From CAWGMT01 sp963823675 (GTDB lineage Bacteria > Planctomycetota > Planctomycetia > Isosphaerales > Isosphaeraceae): a stretch of DNA of 64,000 nucleotides. Below, piece by piece: positions 1 to 9,858 of the stretch. The position numbers were made by a program, and so were the translations under genes. Every line of letters starts with the position of its first letter. Within the stretch, counting starts at the first letter, position 1. The stretch covers positions 558,001-622,000 of the forward strand of contig CAWGMT010000013.1 of NCBI GenBank assembly GCA_963823675.1, read 5' to 3'. Under the pieces are notes generated by a model. The model was not told where the DNA came from, ran no database searches, and saw only the letters and a list, made by a program, of their open reading frames with translations.

Positions 1-746
1 CTTCATCGCCCAGCGCTCGACCAGGTAATTCAGATCGGCATCCGAGAACGAGGCCAGAAAATCCGCCCGGTTCTTGACCAGCCGAGCCGCCTCAGCCTCC
101 AGGATTTCGGTAAACCGCGCCGTCGCATCGTCTACGACCACGTCCACGAATCCGGCTTTTTCGAGCAGGGCCCCATATTCGCGCGGCTCGATGACGTGAT
201 AGCCGGTCTTCTGGATGTACTGCTCGAATTCCGGCTTGCCCGGGCTCTTGCCCCGAGCGTAGTCGGTAATCACCAGCCGCCCGCCCGGCGCCAGCAGCCC
301 GTAAAGCACCGAAAACAATCGCGGCTTGTCCGGGATGTGCATGAACGCGTCACGACTCCACACGATATCGAACGGCTCGGCGAAGGACGTCTCCAGAACG
401 TCCGCAAGCCGGAACGCGACCGAATCGGACATTCGCGCTGCGCCGTCCGCTCAAGCGCGATTGCCACCATTTCCTCGGCCAGGTCGATTCCAGCGACCTT
501 GGCGCCGTAGCCCCGAGCCAGGTGAAACGCGGCGCCCCCGATTCCGCTGCCGACATCAAGAACCCGCGCCCCCTCCTCGAGCACGCTACCGAGTCGCCTG
601 CAAAGGTCTTCGGTCGTCGCGTGGCCACCCGTGCTCACGTAGCCTGGTCCGAAGATCATCTCGTACTGCAAGATCCCAGTGCGGCTGTACTGGCCGTTAT
701 TGTCGAACTTTCCGGGTGCATCGGGAGCCGTCTGGAGTGGCGTCAT
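1..746 (-). pseudogene. SAM-dependent methyltransferase, frameshifted, C-terminus beyond window
   Basis: Class I Rossmann methyltransferase resembling phosphoethanolamine N-methyltransferases. The start chosen (ATG at 746) gives an N-terminus with the GILQYE...IFG...VSTGG signature, then SAM motif I (VLDVGSGIGGAAFHLA) and the acidic residue of motif II in AGIDLAEEM. Around 432-434 the reading frame shifts by one base. In the new frame the protein continues cleanly with FRLADVLE, VWSRDAFMHI and PGGRLVITDYARG, the motifs expected next in the family, and runs off the left edge still open. Both halves are well conserved, so this is either one sequencing indel or a very recent mutation. Substrate is inferred only from the N-terminal signature and could differ. 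Confidence 0.75.
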
Positions 747-1351
747 GCTATGTCCCTGGTTGAGCAGTGCACTTGCGCTGCCGAGCGTAATCGCCCACGT
801 GTTGGTTGGTGGCGCTGTGGCAGGCACTCGGTGTGATTGCGATGAGTATTATGGGAAGATCGCAAGATTGATGTAAACAGCGGAATGGGGCGCCTGGCAC
901 GCGATTGGTCGACTCGATCCCTCGAGAATGGCTTCGGTCCGCAGGATCGCACCTAATTGGCTTCGATCCGCACGATCGCCCTCCCTCGAGGGTCAACGGA
1001 AATGAAGGGTTGAAACGGTTGTAACGTCTCGTTGGCCAGGACCGCGGCCGCAGCGAGCACTGGTCACCAACGCTGGCTCACTGGACCACCGTCCGGGCGC
1101 TCGATTCACCGTCCGCCGAAAATGCGAAAAAATGGCGCCTGGTTCAAAATCGACCTTTTTCGAGGGTCGGAAGCGCCATTTCGCCGTGCCCGGAGCCGAC
1201 GGCGCTAGACCGCAACCCGCCAGCCTGCCGGACCTTACGTCTGTGGGGTCCGGCTCGATCGAGCCGCCTGTGGCCCCACGAAAATGCAGTAGAGCGCCAT
1301 TTTTCACGGACGTGGGCACGGACCGACAGGCAAAAGGTCCAGTAACTTATT

Positions 1352-1596
1352 CCCCGCGAAGTCGTCATCCGAATACGAGCCCGAAGCGCCAGCGAGTGGG
1401 TGCACGGTTTTACTCTCCGCGAAGTCGCCGTCCGAATACGAGCCCGAAGCGCCAGCGAGTGGGTGTACGGTTTTCCTCCCCGCGAAGTCGCCGTCCGAAT
1501 ACGAGCCCGAAGCGCCAGCGAGTGGGTGTACGGTTTTCCTCCCCGCGAAGTCGCCGTCCGAATACGAGCCCGAAGCGCCAGCGAGTGGGTGTACAT
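1352..1596. repeat. 63-bp tandem repeat, four copies
   Basis: Four head-to-tail copies begin at 1352, 1415, 1478 and 1541, each exactly 63 bp apart. Each carries ccgcgaagtcg, gaatacgagcccgaagcgcc and agcgagtgggtg. Copies 2 to 4 are almost identical; copy 1 has a few substitutions. In one frame they read as SPKRQRVG-type peptides, which I remember as a common spurious translation in planctomycete annotations. I consider the array non-coding. Confidence 0.85.
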
Positions 1597-2325
1597 ACTT
1601 GCCATACTTGCGCACGACAAGAAACGACGAGTATGTGCGGAGTATCGGGTTGGACGCCGGAACAACCGCTCCAATTCAGGCATGGCTCAACGTCAGCATT
1701 TTCGGAGTTGGCAAGAGCCGGGTGGCTGAGGTCGAGCTGGCGACTGCCAGCGAGCCCCCAGTGCGGAACTTGTCAAGTCGGCGAACGAACGCCGGAATTT
1801 GCCGTAACTCGAATCAAATCTTGTGCTTCCACGATACTCGTCGATTCAGCGAAATTGGCTTCGTTCGGCGCATTTTCGCCGCCTTGTTTCGCAGACGTCG
1901 CGACGCTCAGGAGCCAGGCGATCGGCCGATCTCGTAGTAGGCGCATCTTTGTGAGAATCGTTGCAGCTTGCCATTGGGTTCGGTCCGCGGAGATTGCGAA
2001 TCAGAGTTCCTGAATACTTGTAACCACGGCCATCACGGAGGGCCACGGAAAATGGGGCTACTGGAATCTCGGCTGGGTTGGCTACGAATCGTCAGTCGCG
2101 CAGCCGGTGCTGACTACTCCGTGGTTAAGAACTCCCTGAGCCGAAAATGGGAAAAAATGGGACTGGTTGGGACGTTTTCGAAGGGTTCCAGCCCCATCTC
2201 GCGATGCACGGCGACGGAACGCCTTTGGGATCGGCGGCGCGCTGGGTGCTTGGCGGAAGTTGCTGATCTATTGGCTCTTGTGTCGTCAAATTCAGCCGAT
2301 TCCGGGCGTCCCCGAGCCCCGCGAA

Positions 2326-2560
2326 ACGGGCGATTGACTCGCCTCGGGGCGTCCCATGACCGATCGCGATGTCCCACGTTCCAGCACCGGAGAATTGCTA
2401 CGCTGCGGTACCGGGTGTCCGAGCAACCTGGAGCAGGTTGCGCGCCTAATTACACCTATAGAGCTACTTTACCCGCGCTCTGTCAAGCTGTCAAATCGCG
2501 CGGCGCGCGATTCGCCGTAAGTCTTTGGCTTGGTGGCGGAAGAAATTTCGACTGGTTGCC
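2326..2560. repeat. Dispersed repeat, copy 1 of 2 (partner 10340-10580)
   Basis: Shares its left block (gcctcggggcgtcccat, then gatcgcgatgt and cacgtt) and right block (gtcaaatcgcgcggcgcgcg, then tggcggaagaaa) with 10340-10580 in the same order, orientation and near-identical spacing. The middle is more diverged. It probably represents an old duplicated spacer or a non-autonomous element. Confidence 0.65.
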
Positions 2561-2891
2561 GGGACACTTCACACTGCGCTGGTCGGAGAGACACCGGGCC
2601 GACCCTGCCGTCCGATCGAACCCACACATGGTACGGGTTCCGCCGCTCGATCGGCTGGAGGGCTGGTCGGCACCACGGTCGCGTTCGGGCTCGGTCGACG
2701 GACCGCTTTTTTGCTCGGCACTAGACGAGCGGCCAAGATCATGCGGGCCCCTCAGATTTGATGTCTGGCCGAACAGGGAATCCACGGTGACTTCCGAGGA
2801 CGGTCTGGTCGGTAACTGGTTCCAACCCAGGGCGTTGCCGGCGGCGGCCTCAACACTCTGGGCCTGAGCAGCTCGGCCGTTTTGACGCATC

Positions 2892-3842
2892 TCATCGCCC
2901 CGACAGGGGTGGTTTGATGATCTCTGGCGTGGTGAGGAGCTTACTTTCGTAACCGTAGATTCTCAGCTTGCCTTCCGCATCAATTACGTAGTGGTCGATG
3001 GAACCGTTGTCGGGTTGGAAATCATGGCCTTCCCGTAGGAAATGGGAGTCATCATGACGGACAGAGGGATTTACCTCGCGAAGCTTTAGAGTGAATTCTG
3101 CGCCCTTCCCAGCAAAGTTCTGCAAATAATAAATATTATTCTTTTTATATGTTGTTAAACGTATGTGCATGCTTTCCCATTCCTCCAGCCAACTTCCGAT
3201 TGGCTCGCTGCCGTCTGGTAGTGAAATAGGCTCGTTCTCAAGGAATCGCTTCTCTTCCTCCGTTAGACCTATAATCATCACCCAGTTCTCCTCTGGAGAA
3301 GAGCGCAAACGCGCCCAAAGCCACCCGCTCGTGTCCATGCCAGGAAGGAAATAGCAGACATCCGTAATTTCGTACTCTTCCTTCTCTAACGATTTCACTT
3401 CGCGGGAGATTTCACGAAGAACCTCCTTGGAAACCCTCTTGTTCAAACGCACTGATACAGTGCGTTTCGCCCCCTGGTAATGAAAGCGCGGCTTGTAATC
3501 CTCGACCACGGTGTATGACACTCCAAACGGAATCTTGGATCGCCATACGGAGTAGCCGAAAGGAACGATCAGAATCAGTAAAGGCACTACTACGCCAATA
3601 ACGACGAGCGGATACTTGCGGAACGGTCGAGGGGTGTCTGCCGGTGCGGCTGCCGTCGGTCCGGGGGCTTCCGGCTGTGGTGATGACGGTGGGACAGGAA
3701 TAGAAGGCTCGTCCGGTTCTCGGACGGTCTGAATGGGAACCTTCAACGGTCGCTTGCACGCTGGGCAGATTGCCCGTCTGCCGGCGTGTTCATCCTTCGC
3801 CAAGAATTTCTTACCGCATTCACATGAGAAAGCAATCGACAT
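2892..3842 (-). CDS. Zinc-ribbon single-pass membrane protein of unknown function
   Basis: A 316-residue protein. The N-terminus has four cysteines (7, 9, 26, 29) spaced as C-x-C and C-x2-C around basic residues, a small zinc ribbon of the kind planctomycetes place at the start of many membrane proteins. A Pro-rich stretch (about 45-70) leads to one hydrophobic helix at about 79-99, after which some 215 residues of mixed alpha/beta sequence would lie on the far side of the membrane. I recognise no catalytic motif there. The coding sequence is intact but noticeably less GC-rich than its neighbours, with AT-rich stretches near 3120-3160, suggesting acquisition. It stands alone between a repeat spacer and an IS21 relic. 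Confidence 0.75.
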   Translation of the reverse strand: MSIAFSCECGKKFLAKDEHAGRRAICPACKRPLKVPIQTVREPDEPSIPVPPSSPQPEAPGPTAAAPADTPRPFRKYPLVVIGVVVPLLILIVPFGYSVWRSKIPFGVSYTVVEDYKPRFHYQGAKRTVSVRLNKRVSKEVLREISREVKSLEKEEYEITDVCYFLPGMDTSGWLWARLRSSPEENWVMIIGLTEEEKRFLENEPISLPDGSEPIGSWLEEWESMHIRLTTYKKNNIYYLQNFAGKGAEFTLKLREVNPSVRHDDSHFLREGHDFQPDNGSIDHYVIDAEGKLRIYGYESKLLTTPEIIKPPLSGR

Positions 3843-3908
3843 CGATCAACCTCACTTTAGGACGAGGCTTCTACCAGCTCGCCAGCTGCGCCGGCCTGGC
3901 ATGATTAG

Positions 3909-3948
3909 CGACAATTACACTTCCCGTCAACGACAATTACAATTCCCG
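3909..3948. repeat. IS21-type terminal repeats (left end)
   Basis: Two near-identical 18-bp units, cgacaattacacttcccg (3909-3926) and cgacaattacaattcccg (3931-3948), lie 22 bp apart just upstream of the transposase fragment. Multiple short direct repeats at the end of the element are typical of the IS21 family. The matching right end was not found. Confidence 0.6.
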
Positions 3949-4001
3949 CTCCGAAGGATTTCGGTTTTGATGATGGGCCTCTACCCACAAGGAGGCTCAT
4001 T

Positions 4002-4637
4002 ATGGGGATGGTCACGGATCGACAGGTACGTCGGCTGCGGATGCTCTTGATGGATGGGAAATCGCTCAAGGCCGCGGCGTTGAGGACTGACATGGACGAG
4101 AAAACCGCACGGAAGTATCGAGACCTCGGCAAGCTCCCCGCCGAGCTGGAGGTCTTGCCACGAACATGGCGGACGCGAAAGGATTCCTTCGCGGACGTCT
4201 GGGAGGAGGTGCAAGAGAAGCTCGAGATCAGTCCTGGATTGCAGGCCAACACCTTGTTTGCCTGGCTCCAACAGCGCTACCCAGGCCGATTCCCGAATGG
4301 TCAGTTACGGACGCTTCAACGGCGTATCCATCGATGGCGAGCGGCCGGCGGGCCGCCCAAGGAGGTGTTCTTCACGCAGACCCATTATCCCGGCCGTCTG
4401 GGCCCGTCCGACTTCACGCACATGACGAGCCTGAACGTAACCCTGTCAGGCCAACCGTTCGACCATATGGTCTTTCATTTCGTGCTCACGTACTCGAACT
4501 GGGAAACAGCCTCGATTTGCTTCTCCGAGAGTTTCGAGAGCCTGAGCGACGGCTTACAGCAAGCGTTGTGGGAACTGGGAGGGGTGCCCCAACGCCATCG
4601 CACGGACCGGATGAGCGCGGCTGTGAACAACCTGTAA
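4002..4637 (+). pseudogene. istA: IS21-family transposase IstA, C-terminally truncated
   Basis: The 211-residue product has an N-terminal helix-turn-helix (VRRLRMLLMDGKSLKAAAL, then DEKTARKYR), the IstA linker with PNGQLRTLQRR, and the start of the DDE catalytic core: the GPSDFTHM segment holds the first aspartate and FHFVLTYSNW follows. It ends abruptly after RHRTDRMSAAVNNL, where complete IstA proteins continue for another 200-300 residues with the remaining DDE residues. No istB-like ATPase follows. The element is therefore dead: a left end plus half a transposase. Confidence 0.8.
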
Positions 4638-4761
4638 GCACTAGGACATGCAGTGCAATATTGACTTCGGTCATGCGACTCGGTCAACTGCGTGGATCAG
4701 TGAAGAGAGAGGCATTTGGATTCGGCCAATTCGCTCGATGATAACCCTGGGAGACCGCACC

Positions 4762-4971
4762 GTGACCATCGCACGAGCGCATCTGATTGAACCCTCAGTC
4801 ACACGCTGGTACCACTGCGTCACCCGTTGCGTGCGGCGGGCGTTCTTGCTCGGGGAAGGGGAGAACGATCGCAGCCGCGGGCGGTTGTTCCGTGAGGGCA
4901 AAGCCGCGATCTCGCGTGAGGTAGCGGCTATTTTCGAGCGAATCGGGACGACGGCCGAGACCTGGCAAGCA
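4762..4971 (+). pseudogene. REP-associated tyrosine transposase (Y1/RAYT) relic, internally deleted
   Basis: Within a 126-codon open frame, two pieces of one transposase family are joined. The N-terminal signature VTRWYHCVTRCVRRAFLL (about 4795-4848) is followed almost at once by C-terminal sequence (FREGKAAISREVAAIFERIG, then TTAETWQAR). The catalytic centre between them (the HUH motif, normally DNHLHV-like) is missing. The C-terminal piece matches the fragment at 8362-8556 closely, and the N-terminal piece matches 10654-10875 on the other strand. The frame then runs into unrelated sequence and stops beside the antitoxin start. Confidence 0.6.
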
Positions 4972-5024
4972 CGTACTTTAGACTACGGATCAAGAACGAT
5001 CCGGCCAGCGAATGGTGTGAGAGC

Positions 5025-5264
5025 ATGAGCCAAAGCGAATTTAATCACCTGCTCAATAGCATCGCTACCCTTTCGCCGGAGCAAATGCAGCGATTGCACC
5101 GCGAGCTCGAAACCAAAATGGCGGCACCCACGGCTGACTCTTTGCCCGCCGACGACCCATTGCTCGGCTCGATGAGCGACCATGCTGATCTGATGGACCA
5201 GATCGTTGAAGATGCGATGCGCAATCGTGAGCAGCAGCCGTGGCGGTTCAGCGCCGGTGAATAA
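5025..5264 (+). CDS. Antitoxin of a VapBC-like pair
   Basis: A 79-residue acidic protein starting MSQSEFNHLLNSIATLSPEQ, with an amphipathic N-terminal helix, a central stretch containing DDPLLGSMSDHADLMDQIVE and a tail RNREQQPWRFS. This is the layout of small planctomycete and cyanobacterial antitoxins paired with PIN-domain toxins. The stop overlaps a downstream GTG that opens a VapC-type reading frame, the usual translational coupling. It appears intact although its toxin is not, so it is now an orphan antitoxin. The DNA-binding mode is not evident from sequence. Confidence 0.6.
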   Translation: MSQSEFNHLLNSIATLSPEQMQRLHRELETKMAAPTADSLPADDPLLGSMSDHADLMDQIVEDAMRNREQQPWRFSAGE

Positions 5265-5477
5265 GGTACTGCTCGACGCGGATACGTTGTCCGAAATAGG
5301 CAAGGGGAAGCACGCAGCCATTGCGACCAACGCCAAAACGTATAGGAAAGCGTTCGGATATTGATCGCCGCCATTGCTATCGACCATGGTTTGGAGTTGG
5401 TAACCGGCAACACCGCCCATTACCAGCGAATACAACAACTCGGCTATCCGCTGAAGCTCGTTGACTGGCGGATTTGA
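5257..5477 (+). pseudogene. VapC PIN-domain toxin, internally deleted
   Basis: The GTG at 5257 opens VNKVLLDADTLSEIGKG, a PIN-domain start with its first metal-binding aspartate. About 35 codons later the frame ends in TGA. In a neighbouring frame, immediately adjoining, the sequence resumes as LIAAIAIDHGLELVTGNTAH and then YPLKLVDWRI, the conserved C-terminal end of VapC proteins, with a stop at 5475-5477. Roughly the middle half of the usual ~130 residues is missing, including central acidic residues. This is a deletion plus frame change, not a single indel, so the toxin should be inactive. Confidence 0.75.
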
Positions 5478-5525
5478 CGCCAGTTTCTTTGCGTGGTACC
5501 GCGAGAGTCCCGCGTCCTGATTTAG

Positions 5526-5657
5526 GTCTGAATGGTATTTGCCGGCGATTCCGCCACTGCGACCCAGTGGCTGCGCTCCGTGAGCCGTCACAGACCGACC
5601 GGAGGAAGGTTGGTCTCCACCAGCGGCAACGGCACAGTGCGATCTGTTTGTCCTCCA
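5526..5657. repeat. ~130-bp dispersed repeat, copy 1 (partner 8664-8795)
   Basis: Contains tttgccggcgattccgccac, ctccgtgagccgtc, cagaccgaccggaggaa and ttggtctccaccagcggc, all found in the same order and orientation at 8664-8795. This copy directly follows the vapC relic and precedes a coding gene; the other follows a RAYT fragment and precedes a coding gene. No coding potential was seen. Confidence 0.8.
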
Positions 5658-5758
5658 ATTTCGATCAGCCAGGTATTCTCCCGACGTCGCTCTTTTCAAT
5701 AACGGCGAGCGCGACAATCCTTCCCGGGCCAGTGGACGACATTTCAGAGGCTGCACCG

Positions 5759-8333
5759 ATGATGACGCTCTACGCCCCGCTCTTGGCTGCGGTATTACTC
5801 GCACAGGCTCAAGTCAATCGGCCGGCCTCCGGCGAAGTCGTCGACCGCCAGGGTAAGCCGGTGGCTGATGCCGCGGTCGCCCTTTACTCTCCCCCCTCGG
5901 TCTTCGGTAAGGGCGACCCGGTGGAGGCGCGGACGAAGAGCGACGCTCAAGGAAAGTTCAATCTGAAAGTCCCACCGCTTGGCCGGACCCTCATCAACGG
6001 TGTCAACTTCCTGGCGTACTCACCCGGCCGGACGCTCACCGCCCAATGGATCGCCCGAGGCTCCCATCGCCTGGTCCTGGAAAAGCCTCAGCCGAGAACG
6101 CTCAAGGTCGAAGGCCCCGCTGGCGACGGTATCGCTCGAGCTCGCATCACTGTCCGGCTGATCCATGTCTTCGGCGGGGTCAACGCCGAGGTCCCGTCAT
6201 CGATGGCCGACCCACTGGCCGTGACCACCGGTCCTGACGGCACGGCGACTCTTAACTACCTGGCGGCAAGGGACCAACTCGTCGCCGTGCGCGTTTCGGC
6301 CGATTCGGTCGGTACGCAGGATTTCCAGTTGATCGCGCGGCCCGGCCAAGATTCGGAGGAGCCTGTGATCACGATCAAGCTCAAGCCCACGAGCCGCGTC
6401 GCCGGCCGACTCGTCGATCAAGACGGCCAGCCCGTCGCCGATCATGTGGTCGAGGTCTGGTCGCGAGGAGACGCGATCTGGCTGGGCCCGAACACGGTCG
6501 AGTTCAGGAACGGTCCGCTGCGCACCGGCGCCGACGGCTCATTTCAGACGCCCGGACAACCTCATGGTCGGATCGATCTATCGGGTTGCGATACGCGAAG
6601 CGGGCAAAGACCCCGTCTTCTCGGACTGGATCACGATCGGGCGCAGCCCCGGACTTTGCCACTCGATGGCGCTGCGGCCGCTGCGCACGGTCAGCGGCCG
6701 GGTGGTTGACCGCCAAGGCAAGCCGATCGGGAGCATCGACGTCTTTCAATCGGGCGATGGACCGGAGCGAACGGCTGCCAAGACCGATGCCGACGGCCGG
6801 TTTTCGCTCGGCGGCCTGCGCCATGGGTCAGTGTTCTTGTTCGCTCGCGGCGACGGTTTTCGGTTCCACGGTCAGTTGGTGAAGCCCGACGAACGCTCGG
6901 TGACCGTCGAGCTGACGCGCAGGAGCGAACGGCCAACGCGGGAGATGAGGATGCTCCCCGACCCGATCCCGTTCGAGGAGTCGCAGGCGCTGGCCCGGCG
7001 GCTGGTCGAGCCCTTATGGGAAACGGCCGCCCAGGACGGGGAGGATAGTGCGAAGTTTTCCGTCCTGAGCCACTTGATGAGCGTCGATCCCGCGCGAGTC
7101 CTCGAGCGGCTCGAATCGGTGAAGTTCCAAGCCGACGGATGGAAGAATCGGCTCCAGAGAGAACTGGTGCTGGAGCTTGCTCGGAGCGACTTCGAAGAAG
7201 CGACTGCCGTTGCTGAGTCGATCGCGGAGCCCGGTGTGCGTGCGTGGGCGTTGGTCCACCTGGCTGACAGGCTGCCCGCGGCAAAGCGCGAGCGCAAGCT
7301 CGCCCTGCTCGAGCGAGCCCTGCTGTACGCCAAGGTCGCAACCCGCCAGGACGATCGCCTGCTTCAGATCGGCGAGGTGGCCGAGCGCTGGTACGAGCTG
7401 GGCGAGGTCGACAAGGCCAAAGCCCTGTTCGCCGAAGGGCTCGAGATCGCCCGGCGGTTCACCGACAAGACGGAGTTCACGCGAGGTCTGTTTGCGGCCC
7501 GGCTGGCGCGGGTCGACTTGCCCGCTGCGCTGGAGATTGCCCAGGACTTTGACGGCGAACGTGAACAAGGGAGGATTCTCGGGAGTATGGCTTTTCGGCT
7601 CGTCGAGCAAAACCCGCCGGAAGCCGAGCGGATCTGGCTGAAGTCCAGGGGAGGAGGACTTGTACCCATGCATCCGACGCTGGCCTGGAAGATGGCGGCT
7701 GTCGATCCAGCCCGGGCCCGGCAGGCGATCGAGAAATTTTCCCTCACCCAGTGGTATCCCAACTGTTTCCTGTTCGTCGCTCTCGGTGCCAAGGCTCGAG
7801 ACCCGGCGGCGGTCGACGACTCATTCAAAGCCGGCGTCAAGGGGATCGACCGGGTGCTGCGCGAGTTCCCGGAACGGTATCAACTCCACGCCGGTGCTTG
7901 GCTGCCGGTCGTCGAACGAATCGATCCCGCCCTCGTGCCGGAAGTCTTCTGGCTCGACGTGTCGTCGCGGCTGCCGGCGGGCAACCCGCGCATGCTCAAT
8001 GCAGGGTCTGCGAGTCGTTTGATCACCCATCTGGCCTGGTACGACCGGGAGGTGGCCGCGGGCCTCTTCGAGCCGACCCGGGCACGCATGGAGCAAACCG
8101 ATGCCGCCGATCTGGCCACGTGGGCCATCGAATTCCGGGCCTGGGCGCTCTTCGACCCGCGCGCAGCCGTTGCCCGCCTCGAAAAGCTGCCCGTCGATTC
8201 CAAACTTCAAAACCACGCCAGGGGCGCGCGTCTTGTTGTCGCCGAAACACTCGCCCGTCCTCACGAGGAGCGCTGGCGCAACATCTGGGATGACTGGGAC
8301 ATTGTTTTCGGCGGGACAAAGCGCGATTTTTGA
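5759..8333 (+). CDS. Secreted carboxypeptidase-regulatory-like repeat protein, one frameshift
   Basis: The ATG at 5759 (AGAGG upstream) begins a hydrophobic signal peptide (MMTLYAPLLAAVLLAQAQ). Three carboxypeptidase-regulatory-like beta-sandwich domains follow, each opened by a GxVVDRQGKPV or GRLVDQDGQPV motif (residues about 23, 225 and 320). The C-terminal two thirds is alpha-helical and repetitive, with paired helices such as ARALVHLADRLP-type segments, probably a solenoid. A one-base shift near 6560 (extra C in acgcccgg) separates the second domain's end from the rest; both frames match the same architecture. Likely an exported, possibly surface, binding protein. It sits between two copies of a 130-bp repeat. 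Confidence 0.7.
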
Positions 8334-8361
8334 GAGTGGATCGAGTGGAACGCACGACTTG

Positions 8362-8556
8362 TCGATGCGGGAAGTGGCCGAGATCCTCGAGCGACTGGGC
8401 ACGACCGCCGAGACCTGGCAGGCCCGACTGGCGAAACTGAGCGAAGGCCGCCGCCTGGGCCGGTTCCTGGCGGCAAGCCGCCAGCGGCTCAGAGAGGTCG
8501 CCGAGCGGTTAGGTCCGCGCCGGGCAGTCAACCTGGGCGGTTGCCTGGTTACCTGA
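8362..8556 (+). pseudogene. REP-associated transposase C-terminal fragment
   Basis: The 65 codons read MREVAEILERLGTTAETWQA, then RRLGRFLAASRQRLREVAER and VNLGGC, the C-terminal tail of the same RAYT-like transposase whose pieces occur at 4762-4971 and 10654-10875. There is no N-terminal or catalytic part here; the preceding sequence is the end of the neighbouring gene. It reads as a decayed insertion remnant. Confidence 0.55.
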
Positions 8557-8663
8557 GGCTGGCACGAGACCCTCAGGTCGGCCGCTTTTCTGAACCCGTT
8601 CGCTGATTCCCCGCGCCCTTCGGCGAGGCGTACGCTCGGTTGGCCTGGATTCGTCTGCGGTAG

Positions 8664-8795
8664 ACCGGAATTTGCCGGCGATTCCGCCACTGCGACCCGT
8701 TGGCCAGGCTCCGTGAGCCGTCGCAGACCGACCGGAGGAAAATTGGTCTCCACCAGCGGCGACGGCACGATGACATCCGCCTGTCCTCCAATGTA
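8664..8795. repeat. ~130-bp dispersed repeat, copy 2 (partner 5526-5657)
   Basis: Same orientation and block order as the copy at 5526-5657, with substitutions scattered along its length. The pair brackets the 5759-8333 gene and the RAYT tail, so a ~3.1-kb segment is flanked by direct repeats. Confidence 0.8.
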
Positions 8796-8850
8796 TGTTC
8801 CAATTATTGTCGGACCCCTAGACCAACACTCGAACCCCAGCAGGTGCACC

Positions 8851-9303
8851 ATGATCGTTGAAGCACAAGTAACCATCAACGGATCCAAGGCGGCGATCTG
8901 GGCCGCAATCACCAACATCGAGAACGCCTCGGAAACCATCAGTGGAATCGAAAACATTGAGGTTGTCGAAAAACCGGCAAACGGGCTCGTAGGACTAAGG
9001 TGGCGAGAGACCCGAATGCTATTCGGCAAGCCAGCTACCGTGGAAAAGTGGATCACTGATGCTGCTGAGAACGCGTTCTACAAGACCAGAGCAGAAAGTG
9101 ATGGATTTGTATTCTTATCCACCATTAGTATTTCCGAGAGCAGCAGCGGCAGCACTACGTTGACGAGTTCTCATGATTCCCAGCCTCAAGGTATCGTTCC
9201 AAGATTACTGTCGATCCCGATGGGGTTGCTGTTCAAGGGCGTGGCGAAAAAGGCCCTCCTGCAAGACCTGAACGATATTAAGTCCGCAGTTGAACAGGAA
9301 TGA
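8851..9303 (+). CDS. SRPBCC (START-like) family protein
   Basis: A 150-residue protein started at ATG 8851 behind an AGCAGGTG ribosome-binding site. The pattern is that of the Bet v1/START-like helix-grip fold: an opening beta strand (MIVEAQVTINGSKAAIWAAI), a short helix pair (TNIENASETISGIENIE), an antiparallel sheet containing VGLRWRETRMLFGK and the FYKTRAESDGFVF strand, and a long C-terminal helix (LQDLNDIKSAVEQE). Such proteins bind hydrophobic ligands in the cavity; the ligand is unknown. Intact, apparently monocistronic. Confidence 0.75.
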   Translation: MIVEAQVTINGSKAAIWAAITNIENASETISGIENIEVVEKPANGLVGLRWRETRMLFGKPATVEKWITDAAENAFYKTRAESDGFVFLSTISISESSSGSTTLTSSHDSQPQGIVPRLLSIPMGLLFKGVAKKALLQDLNDIKSAVEQE

Positions 9304-9477
9304 TCGATTGCGGCCCAAAAACGGCATGCGGCGGACGCGCTTCGCGCCGCTGATGCCGAGCGTTCGGAGGGGCGAAGAAAAGGGGTTTGCTACGGGAAGG
9401 CCTAGAAACATCACTCCAGAATCAGGCCGCGGCTTCTGGTTCAACCGAACATAAATTGACATTATTGGACGTTGGAG

Positions 9478-9514
9478 CTTACTTTCCGTAGGTGTTCGCG
9501 GCAATTTCCCGGCA
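9478..9514. repeat. Inverted repeat arm (partner 10304-10341)
   Basis: The segment cttactttccgtaggtgttc...gcaatttcccggca is the reverse complement, with few mismatches, of the stretch ending in ccacctacggaaagtag at 10304-10341. The arms enclose about 790 bp containing a transposase tail and a degenerate 75-bp repeat. Confidence 0.6.
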
Positions 9515-9540
9515 TTTTCCAGAGGGGCCCCGGCAACCGG

Positions 9541-9858
9541 CTAGGCCAGGCCGTAGGTCCGCGGGTCCAGGCCCAGGAGGCGAATGATCGAACGCTGCGT
9601 CTTCGTCAGCTTGGTCACCATCACCTGGGGTTCTCTCTCACCGACTCGAACTTCGTGCCGTTGGATCGACGAGAACACCTCGGTCAATCGGTGTGTCGTC
9701 GGCCGCGCGCGTGGCCGAGCCTCCGGATACAACGGCAACGTCCCCTCACCGGCCCGGGCCATCGCCTGGCGCAACTCGCGCTCCAGCAGCGTCTGCGATT
9801 GGCGAAGAGTACGAGCAAGGCGGTAACGGTCGGGAGCTCGGTACGTGAGTCGTCCCAC
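9541..9858 (-). pseudogene. Transposase C-terminal fragment
   Basis: The 105 residues include a helix with QTLLERELRQAMARAGEGTL, a Pro/Arg-rich segment ending RPTTHRLTEVF, and VMVTKLTKTQRSIIRLLGL before a final tail. This looks like the C-terminal end of an IS4/IS1634-type DDE transposase, a family I recognise only by overall look. Nothing resembling the DDE core lies upstream. It is within the region enclosed by the inverted repeat 9478-9514 / 10304-10341, so the repeat may be the remnant ends of an element. Confidence 0.4.

Larger units (their letters stand above)
747..2891. other. 2.1-kb spacer with repeats, no convincing gene
   Basis: Several open frames cross this region, the longest at 1132-2013 and 1968-2867 on the plus strand. 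They have no recognisable domain or codon pattern and exist largely because the 63-bp repeat unit inside is divisible by three. What can be seen are a four-copy tandem repeat (1352-1596), two related segments around 1114-1185 and 2143-2206 that share an A-rich core (ccgaaaatg.gaaaaaatgg), and a segment at 2326-2560 found again at 10340-10580. It reads as a repeat-rich spacer or the site of decayed insertions. Confidence 0.7.

Noticed and set aside
1352..1596. CRISPR array
   Set aside because: Units are contiguous and alike along all 63 bp, with no alternation of conserved repeat and unique spacer, and no cas genes nearby. The same applies to the 72-bp array at 30680.
1132..2013. 293-codon ORF across the 63-bp array
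   Set aside because: It stays open because the repeat unit is a multiple of three; opposite-strand frames are equally open and no domain or ribosome-binding site supports it.
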